In this document: positions 4,203 to 10,576 of the stretch, piece after piece | How positions within the stretch are numbered: position 1 is the first letter of the stretch | Layout: each line of letters opens with the position of its first letter | Origin: Candidatus Sulfotelmatobacter sp. | GTDB lineage: Bacteria > Acidobacteriota > Terriglobia > Terriglobales > Acidobacteriaceae | Assembly (NCBI GenBank): GCA_030037515.1 | Contig: JASHRE010000735.1 | Location: 1 to 11,674, forward strand | Reading direction: 5' to 3' | Length of the DNA stretch: 11,674 nt | Translations under genes and position numbers: made by a program | The notes under the pieces: model-generated | Database searches by the model: none | Told to the model about the DNA's origin: nothing | Seen by the model: only the letters and a program-made list of their open reading frames with translations

Positions 4203-6749
4203 TTACTCGTATCGTAGCGCCACCATGGGGTCGACCTTCATCGCGCGCCGCGCCGGTACATAGCATGCACACATGCCAACCACAAACATCAGTATTGCGG
4301 CCAAAGCAAGCGCAGCAGGGTCGGCCGCGTGAACGCCGTAAAGCAGACTTGAAATCCACTTTCCTGCGGCAAACACGACTGGCAATGCGAGCACGACGCC
4401 GATGAGAACCAAGAGCAGCGACTCCTGTAAAATCAGCCAAAGTACCTTGCCTCGCTGGGCCCCCAGCGCCATGCGAATTCCGATTTCATTGATGCGCCCG
4501 GATACGACGTAAGCCATGATTCCGTAGAGCCCAGTGCAAACCAGCACGATGGCAAGCACGCCGAACGCGAACGAGAGCTGCGTGATCATTCGATCGGTGC
4601 CGAGCGTCTGACTGACGATCTCTTTCATCGTCCTGACTTCAATCGGCGGCAGGCTCGTCGCCGTCTGCTTCACGGTAGATCGAAGGGCGGATACCACCGA
4701 TGCGGGATCGCCAATGGTGCGAACGATGATGCTGGCGTAGTCCGCTTCACCGATCGGATTGAGGAACGGCACGTAGAACCGGTGCCGCGGCTTTTCGCGC
4801 ACGCTCCTTTGCTTTGCGTCGGCGGCCACACCGACGATGACAAAGTCCCAGACACCCGAAGTCGTGTGGACGTGGACGCGCCTCCCGATCGGGTTTGAAC
4901 CCTGAGCGAAGTAGTAGCGGACGAACTCCTCATTGACTACTCCTACGCGCTGACCGTTGCCGGAGTCCTCGGGTCCAATTTCGCGGCCGTAGAGAATCGG
5001 AATGCCAGCAGTGGAGAAGAAATTCGGGCCAACCAGATCCCAGCGCGACTCGGCCTCATCGCCTGTCTTCGGCTTTTCTCCTTCGATATCAACGCCAGAA
5101 CTTGAATCCATGGCGGAAAAAAGCCCATTGTCGATCAGGGATGCACTGCGAATGCCGGGTAGGGAGTCGAGACGCTCGATCATGTCCTTGTAGAGTTGCG
5201 GGATTTCGGCCTTCTTGTAGCCGTACGAGATGGGGCTGACGCTGAAGGTCAAAACATGGTCACGGTCGAAACCGAGCTGCACTTCTGCGAGCCTCTGAAA
5301 ACTGCGCACGAACAATGCCGCGACCACGAGAAGCAGCAGCGACAGGGCCACTTGTGTAACAACCAGAGCTTTTCCCGCCGACACCCAGCCGAGGCGGGTT
5401 TGATTTCCTGCCACAGTGTGCGAAGTTCCCCGCAAAACCGAATTAAGGTCGAGGCGACCGGCACGCAGTCCCGGAGCTAAGCCAAAGAGGATGCCGGTCA
5501 GCATGGAAATGCCAAAAGTGAACATGAACACTTTAGCGTCGGGATTCACATCCAGCGGAATTGGATTCGGGCCGCTTGAAACCATGTGAAGCAGGGCAAC
5601 GTCGGCCCATCGCGCGAGGACAAGACCGACTGCTCCTCCGATCAAAGAGAGCAGAATGCTCTCTGTGAACACTTGGCGCAAAAGACGGGAGGCGCCCGCA
5701 CCGATGGCGATGCGTACGGTAATTTCTTTCTGCCTTGCGGCGGAGCGCGCCAGCAACATGTTCGCAATGTTGGCGCAGGCGATCAGCAGGATCAGGGCCA
5801 CAACTGCCATGAGAATCTCCAGCGGTTTGCCGAAGTCCTCACGAAGCGTCGACGCGCCGTGGCTGCCTTCGACGACCGCCAGATGCTGATTTAAGAATTG
5901 TCTCTTCCTATCCGCCGACATCCCAGCAGTCTGAGATTCCATTAATTGCTGAAATTCCACGTTGATGCTCGCCTTCGCCTGCGCCAGCGTGACACCCGGC
6001 TTCAATCGTCCGATAGCATGCAACCATTCGGTCTTGTGAAATGGCTGAGTTTCGAGGGAAAGATAATCGCGGCCAGGATATATTTCCGCTTGCATGCTGA
6101 GCGGAACCCAAATCTCAGGCGAAACGCCAACGGTCTCGCCTCGAAACTGGCGCGGCATGACACCGATGATGGCGAAAGAGGTGTCGTGGATGCGGATGTT
6201 GCGCCCAAGCGCCGCGGCGCTGCCTGCGAAATGGTCTCGCCAGAAGCCATAGCTGATCACCGCAACAGGATTTGCATCGCGTACTTTGTCGACTTCGGTG
6301 GTGAATGTCCTGCCGAGAATCGGATTGATACCCAAAACTGAAAAGTACGAGCCACTCACCAGGCTCACGTGCTCGGGCAATTGCTGTTGGCTCTCGCCAA
6401 GGCCTTCCATTTCAATCGGAAGTGACTGAGCGAAGCTCGAAGACGCGAGCAAGCCAGAGAAGACTGGATTATTCCCTTCCAGTTGCTGGAACTCCCAATA
6501 GGTGAGAAGATCTCGGTCACCATCTTCGAAGCCCTGCCCCATTCCCTGCTCATTAGGATTTGTGAGGAAGACGAGCTGCTGCGGATCCCTCACCGGAAGG
6601 TTGCGCAGCAGAACCGAATTTACAACCGAAAAGATCGCAGTATTGGCGCCGGTACCAAGGGCAAGGGTGATAACAGCCACCGCGGTGAATACAGGGCTTT
6701 TGCACAATTGCCGCAGTGCATATCGAACTTCTTGGAACAGGCCAGTCAT
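4203..6749 (-). CDS. ADOP-family permease (duplicated MacB/FtsX core)
   Basis: An 848-residue membrane protein with the duplicated layout of the acidobacterial 'ADOP' permeases. The first half has a helix at about 20-45 (FTAVAVITLALGTGANTAIF), a MacB-type periplasmic domain (about 50-290) and an FtsX block with helices at about 310-335, 360-385 and 405-428. The signature KEITVRIAIGAGASRLLRQV is at 341-360. The second half repeats this: a helix at about 460-482, a periplasmic domain to about 700, and a final FtsX block with NEIGIRMALGAQRGKVLWLI, ending PARRAMKVDPMVALRYE. It is full length with an intact C-terminus. Such proteins are type VII ABC-like (MacB) permeases, usually without their own ATPase; the substrate is unknown. 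AGGAGG precedes the ATG by 12 nt, slightly long. Many relatives have a PadR regulator upstream; none is here. Confidence 0.93.
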   Translation of the reverse strand: MTGLFQEVRYALRQLCKSPVFTAVAVITLALGTGANTAIFSVVNSVLLRNLPVRDPQQLVFLTNPNEQGMGQGFEDGDRDLLTYWEFQQLEGNNPVFSGLLASSSFAQSLPIEMEGLGESQQQLPEHVSLVSGSYFSVLGINPILGRTFTTEVDKVRDANPVAVISYGFWRDHFAGSAAALGRNIRIHDTSFAIIGVMPRQFRGETVGVSPEIWVPLSMQAEIYPGRDYLSLETQPFHKTEWLHAIGRLKPGVTLAQAKASINVEFQQLMESQTAGMSADRKRQFLNQHLAVVEGSHGASTLREDFGKPLEILMAVVALILLIACANIANMLLARSAARQKEITVRIAIGAGASRLLRQVFTESILLSLIGGAVGLVLARWADVALLHMVSSGPNPIPLDVNPDAKVFMFTFGISMLTGILFGLAPGLRAGRLDLNSVLRGTSHTVAGNQTRLGWVSAGKALVVTQVALSLLLLVVAALFVRSFQRLAEVQLGFDRDHVLTFSVSPISYGYKKAEIPQLYKDMIERLDSLPGIRSASLIDNGLFSAMDSSSGVDIEGEKPKTGDEAESRWDLVGPNFFSTAGIPILYGREIGPEDSGNGQRVGVVNEEFVRYYFAQGSNPIGRRVHVHTTSGVWDFVIVGVAADAKQRSVREKPRHRFYVPFLNPIGEADYASIIVRTIGDPASVVSALRSTVKQTATSLPPIEVRTMKEIVSQTLGTDRMITQLSFAFGVLAIVLVCTGLYGIMAYVVSGRINEIGIRMALGAQRGKVLWLILQESLLLVLIGVVLALPVVFAAGKWISSLLYGVHAADPAALALAAILMFVVGMCACYVPARRAMKVDPMVALRYE

Positions 6750-7039
6750 CTCGGGTTTCGCCCTCCTGTGGTACCCGGGCGGAATCGTAGCCCAGATCCG
6801 GCCTTGTCACAGCAAGACTCTTGCCAATCGAGTTTGGAAGTTAACCGCATGGTTACAAAAGAAAAAACGAATATCGGTGAGGAAGCAAGCAGATCATTCT
6901 GTCCGCCCACGAACCGTTGATGTCCGAAAGCGAACAGGCACAATCAGTCGCCCGGGTTTGTGAGACCGGTCCTAAGGATTTTTGTATCGTCGGATAGGGT
7001 GCGTCACATCTCAGGGAATAGGAGACGGTTGGAGGCCAG
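6750..7039. other. Divergent intergenic region between the ADOP permease and the small cysteine-rich genes
   Basis: About 290 bp with no credible gene. It must hold promoters for both directions, but I see no convincing pair of boxes. One small palindrome, TAACC-GCAT-GGTTA, lies at about 6842-6855, about 95 bp upstream of the ADOP start, and could be a regulator site. Confidence 0.4.
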
Positions 7040-7330
7040 ATGAGAAAGATGACAGAGAAGCAATTTCTTGCGGCACAAACATCTCCCTGCTGCGTATGCG
7101 GCACGGAGACAACCAGCATCTTTAACGACATGCCGTTGTGCGCTGAATGCTGCGCGAAAAACAAATATTGCGAATGTGGCTATCTCATAATCGGTGAGAT
7201 CGTAGACCGCTGCTTAGGATGTTCCATGAAAGACGAACAAACCAAGAAAAGCCTGCGACCAATCGTCGGGAATTTCTTTCAGCGATGCGCAAGCGCTGAT
7301 GGCGAATGGTGGCTACCAGCGATTGATTGA
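7040..7330 (+). CDS. Small cysteine-rich protein with zinc-ribbon-like motifs, unknown function
   Basis: A 96-residue protein that I do not recognise. It contains PCCVCG (16-21), LCAECC (33-38), CECGYL (44-49) and CLGC (58-61): four CxC/CxxC knuckles within 46 residues. This would suit binding of two zinc ions in a treble-clef or ribbon-like fold. The N-terminus MRKMTEKQFLAAQ and the C-terminal 30 residues lack cysteines. There is no signal peptide or membrane segment. ATG at 7040 has GGAGG about 5 nt upstream; the internal ATG at 7049 is an alternative. Its stop TGA (7328-7330) overlaps the ATG of the next gene by one base, so the two are probably co-translated. Confidence 0.65.
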   Translation: MRKMTEKQFLAAQTSPCCVCGTETTSIFNDMPLCAECCAKNKYCECGYLIIGEIVDRCLGCSMKDEQTKKSLRPIVGNFFQRCASADGEWWLPAID

Positions 7331-7584
7331 TGAGATTGAAAAGGAAATCAACCGATGACCTCAGTCTGCCGCCGATGACACGATTCAGGGAAAAGTCCAA
7401 CAGCCGATATTTCAAAGGCGACAAATTACTCTTCTCGCCTTTGAAGTGCGGCACCGAAGGATGTGATGGCAAAGTCATAGCCGTTATCGACTGGAAAACT
7501 TTCTGTGAAAAATGCTTCGAGAAATTCAGGCGTGAAAGCGCCGATCCTATTTGGAGAAAAGACCAACCAACCAAGAAAAAATAA
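7330..7584 (+). CDS. Small basic protein with a Cys4 zinc-finger-like motif, unknown function
   Basis: An 84-residue, lysine/arginine-rich protein starting at ATG 7330-7332, which overlaps the preceding stop; a TTG at 7327 is less likely. The second half carries LKCGTEGCDGK followed by DWKTFCEKCFEKF, that is Cys-x4-Cys then Cys-x2-Cys about 17 residues on, a pattern typical of a single zinc site. It may bind nucleic acid given its charge, but this is inference. It ends WRKDQPTKKK. No family is recognised. It sits in a packed array: one base overlap upstream and 1 nt to the next ATG downstream. Confidence 0.55.
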   Translation: MRLKRKSTDDLSLPPMTRFREKSNSRYFKGDKLLFSPLKCGTEGCDGKVIAVIDWKTFCEKCFEKFRRESADPIWRKDQPTKKK

Positions 7585-7585
7585 A

Positions 7586-7750
7586 ATGAGAGACATGACG
7601 AAGAAGCAGTTCACCATCGCTGTTGAACGGAACGGCATGCACTTAGTAGACGATTGCTTGGTGGATGTCGGTTCACGGTCTGTGGGTGCCGGTGATGAAC
7701 GCAGGCACTACGAACCGCAGAGCCATACTGGCGTATTTGCTAAAGCGTAA
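7586..7750 (+). CDS. Short ORF, probably a truncated relative of the first cysteine-rich gene
   Basis: ATG at 7586, one nt after the previous stop, opens a 54-residue frame beginning MRDMTKKQFTIAVERNGMHL. The first nine residues closely match the start of the gene at 7040 (MRKMTEKQF), and the DNA agrees at about 21 of 27 bases. After about residue 24 (VDDCLVD) the sequence has no cysteine knuckles and no clear character. It ends 28 bp before the broken end of an IS256-type remnant. The likely explanation is a third member of the small-gene array, cut and joined to foreign DNA. Whether it is expressed is uncertain. Confidence 0.4.
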   Translation: MRDMTKKQFTIAVERNGMHLVDDCLVDVGSRSVGAGDERRHYEPQSHTGVFAKA

Positions 7751-7778
7751 GGACGATGCCGTTGCGGGAACATTAGCA

Positions 7779-8182
7779 TGGCTGAAACCCGTAGATCTCT
7801 TCCCGGTGACCCTCGATCTCCCGCGTCGTCATACCCCGCGCATACATCGAGATGATCTTGTCGTCGAAGCCGGTCCAGTGCGTCTGCCGTTTCCCGACGA
7901 TCTTGGGCTCGAAGGTAGCTTGGCGATCGCGCGAGTCTCCAGCTCCAACTCACCAAACTCACCCTTCAACGTTTTCCGGCTTTTCCCGTTGCGTGGATTG
8001 CCCTGATGGTGCCCCACCGGATCGTGCTTTTCATAGCCCAGATGCTCGTTCATCTCGGCTTCCAGTGCCCGCTCTAGCACTGCCTTGGTCAGTTGTTTGA
8101 GCAGCCCGTTTTCCCCGATGATCTCCTCGGGGCGCTTATAGTCCTTCAGCAGTTGATCGATCAGCGTCATGTCGATAGCCAT
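7779..8182 (-). pseudogene. IS256-family (mutator-type) transposase, N-terminal remnant with a frameshift
   Basis: ATG at 8180-8182, with GGAG 8 nt upstream, gives MAIDMTLIDQLLKDYKRPEE, then IGENGLLKQLTKAVLERALE and LGYEKHDPVGHHQGNPRNGK. This is the classical N-terminus of IS256-family transposases. One G is missing after about 7933. Restoring it gives ETPRDRQATFEPKIVGKRQT, then GFDDKIISMYARGMTTREIE and EEIYGFQPC, then a stop. Homology ends near EEIYG, so the whole DDE catalytic domain (about 270 residues) is gone. Intact family members have about 400 residues. It cannot transpose. Confidence 0.85.
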
Positions 8183-8235
8183 GAGTCATTCTCCTTTTCC
8201 CATGGCCGTTTACACAGTTACTTGTACAGCTCCAG
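7779..8235 (-). mobile_element. IS256-family left-end remnant
   Basis: Besides the transposase fragment this includes the short leader at 8183-8235. On the minus strand the leader reads GTACAAGTAACTGTGTAAAC followed by GGCC; a run like AACTGTGTAAAC is common in IS256-type terminal repeats. The opposite end and its repeat are missing. The element lies about 35 bp beyond the stop of the GloVer gene, so it may have landed just downstream of that gene. Confidence 0.6.
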
Positions 8236-8268
8236 GGCCGCCTTCGCAGTTTGTTCCGATCTGAAGCA

Positions 8269-10038
8269 TCAATCCGTTACCGTGAAAGTGTCTGCGCTGC
8301 TAGCGCTCCCGCCCGGAGTCGCGATGGCGATCTTGCCCGTCTTCGCGCCGGTCGGGACATCTGCCGTCACTTCCGTATCCGAAACGACTTTGAAGGTCGT
8401 CGCCTTGTCGCCTCCAAACGTGACCGTTGTCGTCTGCAACAAACCAGTACCTGTAATCGTGACCGATGTACCCACCTCGCCGCTGGTCGGCGTGAAACTC
8501 GTCATCTCCGGCGTTACGCGGAAGATCCGATTGCTGGTTAACGCTCCCGCAGGAGTCGTCACCACGACCGCTCCCGTCTTGGCATCGGCGGGCACGACTG
8601 CCGTCAGGTAAGTTGCGGAGACGACTTTGAAAGTCTTGGTGTCGACGCCGTCGAAGGCCACGCTCTTTGTCCCCGTGAATCCTTGTCCAAGAATCTGCAC
8701 GGTCGATCCTTCTGGTCCCACGCTTTTGATGAGGCTCACGAAGGGAGCCAGTCCCATAGAGAGGCTGTAGATGGTGCCGCAGCTGCCGTCGTTGCAAAAC
8801 GACGCGTTGTCCCCTCCCGCCGAGGTCGTCCCGTAGAAAACTCCGGTGGTGGACTGCATCATCCCCGCCTGCACGGCGTACCCGTCGGTTTCGATGAAGT
8901 CATGGAGCGTGGTCAGCTTACCGGCGGAAGTAATCTTAAACAACGTTCCGCAGCCATAACTGCAATCGTCGTTATTCCCACCGTCGTAGGCCGTGCCATA
9001 GAAATTCCCGTCGTTGCCTTGCACCAGCGGCCCTTCAGGATTTCTGCCGTCGGTGTTATCGAAGCTGAACAGTGTGCTCAGTTTGCCTGCGGTCGAGGTC
9101 TCGAAGACAGTGCCCGACGAGTGATTCCCATACGTTCCACCTCCCTGGCTTACGCCGTAGAGCTCTCCGCTGTTGGCTTGGATGAGCGCGGCGTAAGCGG
9201 AGTACTGGTTGGTCCCATTCAGCGTGTCCAAAAGCGTGAACGTGCCGGAGGATGAAATTTTGAAGATCGTTCCGTCCTCGTCGCCTCCAGCGTTGTAGGC
9301 GGCACCGTAGAAATTCCCGTCCGTGCCTTGCACCAGTCCCGCATAGGGGTTGGAGCCATCGGGACAGGTGGCTTTCACGGGAACGCAGAAGCTGTGCAGG
9401 ACGGTTAGCTTGCCCGCCGGAGTCAGCTTGAAAACCGTGCCCTCGTCGGTGGTTCCACCTTCATAGGTCGTGCCGTAGAAGTTGCCGTCTGTGCCTTGAA
9501 TCACTCCCGCATAAGGGTAAGCTCCATCCTCGCAATTGGTAAGGTCGCAAAAACTGTGCAGGACGGTTACCACTCCCGCCGGAGTCATCTCGAAGACGGT
9601 GCCATGGCGATTCGTGCCGCCAAAGACACTCGTGCCGTAGAAGTTGCCGTTCGTCGCGAGAACCAGCGTTCCTTGCGGACCGTCGGCGTCATCGCTGGAT
9701 TCAGCGAAGTTATGGAGCACGGTCAGCACACCGGCAGCCGTCACTTTGAACGCAGTACCTCCGTTGATGCCTGAGCTGACGTCGGCGCCACCGTCGTAGG
9801 TCGTCCCATAGAAATTGCCATCAGTGCCCTGCGCCAGCCCGGCATAAGGCACCTCGCCGTTAGTTCTGTCGAATTTCACCAGGTTCTTGAACGTCTGCGC
9901 CGCGGAAATCCCTGGCGTCACAATCGCCAACATAACCGCTAGACAGGCGATTGCAGAAAAACTCGGAAAAATTGAAGCTGCGTTCTTGCTTCGAACTGGT
10001 GCGAATGTAAGCAGCCCAGGAACTTGAGATGTCAACAT
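8269..10038 (-). CDS. Secreted GloVer-repeat protein with two C-terminal IPT/TIG domains
   Basis: A 589-residue exported protein. The N-terminus has an atypically long n-region, a hydrophobic core at about 26-43 and a probable signal peptidase cut near ISAA-Q (about 47). Residues about 50-427 hold seven repeats of 45-60 residues. The repeated core is GTDGNFYGTTYxGG, then GTVFKxTPAGxLTVLHSF, the 'GloVer' tandem repeat (TIGR03803 type) expected to form beta-propeller-like blades. Repeats 1-4 are most alike; 5 and 7 are divergent (ANSGELYG, STTGVFYG). Two IPT/TIG immunoglobulin-like domains follow at about 428-509 and 510-589, sharing KVVSxTxxTAxVPxxAKTG. No anchor or sorting tail is seen, so it may be periplasmic, surface-bound or secreted. 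ATG at 10036-10038 has GGAGG 5 nt upstream. Exact function is unknown; structural or adhesive roles are usual guesses. Confidence 0.9.
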   Translation of the reverse strand: MLTSQVPGLLTFAPVRSKNAASIFPSFSAIACLAVMLAIVTPGISAAQTFKNLVKFDRTNGEVPYAGLAQGTDGNFYGTTYDGGADVSSGINGGTAFKVTAAGVLTVLHNFAESSDDADGPQGTLVLATNGNFYGTSVFGGTNRHGTVFEMTPAGVVTVLHSFCDLTNCEDGAYPYAGVIQGTDGNFYGTTYEGGTTDEGTVFKLTPAGKLTVLHSFCVPVKATCPDGSNPYAGLVQGTDGNFYGAAYNAGGDEDGTIFKISSSGTFTLLDTLNGTNQYSAYAALIQANSGELYGVSQGGGTYGNHSSGTVFETSTAGKLSTLFSFDNTDGRNPEGPLVQGNDGNFYGTAYDGGNNDDCSYGCGTLFKITSAGKLTTLHDFIETDGYAVQAGMMQSTTGVFYGTTSAGGDNASFCNDGSCGTIYSLSMGLAPFVSLIKSVGPEGSTVQILGQGFTGTKSVAFDGVDTKTFKVVSATYLTAVVPADAKTGAVVVTTPAGALTSNRIFRVTPEMTSFTPTSGEVGTSVTITGTGLLQTTTVTFGGDKATTFKVVSDTEVTADVPTGAKTGKIAIATPGGSASSADTFTVTD

Positions 10039-10289
10039 GAGATCCTCCGAAGAAAGAGATTGGTAAAATCAGCGTTCACTCGCCGAGAAGGGATGGTGCG
10101 AAACTAGCGGATTCGGGATATTCCCAACTTCATACTTCAAGTATCAATCCGCTCGGCGCTTGCAGTCCTTTAGCCTTTTACCCAGCGGAGAGAGAACCTG
10201 TCATTCCCAAATCAGACTCGAGTCACGTCGCAGCCCGAAAGAGAAAGTTCAACGGGCGAGGGGTAAAGCGCGTGCATTTTCTGTGTATC

Positions 10290-10298
10290 TGCTATACT
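10290..10298 (+). promoter_or_regulatory. Possible extended -10 promoter element
   Basis: TGCTATACT fits an extended -10 (TGn-TATAAT, one mismatch). No good -35 is seen, as is allowed for this type. It would give a leader of about 270 nt for the downstream TPR gene, including the stem-loop at 10408. Weak support. Confidence 0.25.
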
Positions 10299-10407
10299 TT
10301 GCCACACGTTTTACCGGTCGGCTCCGGAGGACACAGATCTCCCAGATTGCGAGGGCGATCCGACTCCATCCAGAAGCAGACTTGACGTCCGCCCTCCACC
10401 ATGTAGT

Positions 10408-10438
10408 TTGGCGAGCCAAGTCGCTTGCGGCTTGCCAA
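10408..10438 (+). repeat. Stem-loop with 10-bp stem
   Basis: TTGGCGAGCC (10408-10417) pairs with GGCTTGCCAA (10429-10438), with one G-T pair, around an 11-nt loop. No T-tract follows, so it is not a standard terminator. It could be a leader structure or a regulator site. Confidence 0.45.
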
Positions 10439-10519
10439 GCCTAAGCATCTGGCTCTGAAACTACAACTGAACTTCAGTCCCTCAAAGTTTTTAGGCACAA
10501 ACGGTCTGGGCTGCAAGTG

Positions 10520-10559
10520 ACAAGGCACGGCATGTGACGACAAAGCGCGGTATATGACG
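10520..10559 (+). repeat. Two adjacent 20-bp direct repeats just upstream of the TPR regulator gene
   Basis: ACAAGGCACGGCATGTGACG (10520-10539) is followed without gap by ACAAAGCGCGGTATATGACG (10540-10559). They match at 16 of 20 positions and all four differences are transitions. The array ends 17 bp before the GTG start codon, overlapping the place of a core promoter or operator. This suggests a tandem binding site, possibly for the helix-turn-helix protein it precedes. Confidence 0.6.
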
Positions 10560-10576
10560 CCCCGGGGAGCAGTGGC

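Larger units (their letters stand above)
10039..10576. other. Divergent intergenic region of 538 bp
   Basis: It separates the GloVer gene (minus) and the TPR regulator (plus). It contains an extended -10-like element (10290-10298), a stem-loop (10408-10438) and a 20-bp tandem repeat (10520-10559), listed separately. A plus-strand open frame across 10160-10444 has no ribosome binding site, is arginine-rich and looks spurious. The 5' half (10039-10290) shows nothing distinctive beyond the start signals of the GloVer gene. Confidence 0.5.

Noticed and set aside
10160..10444. 94-residue plus-strand open frame in the divergent intergenic region
   Set aside because: No ribosome binding site, arginine-rich composition, no recognisable motif, and it crosses the stem-loop at 10408.
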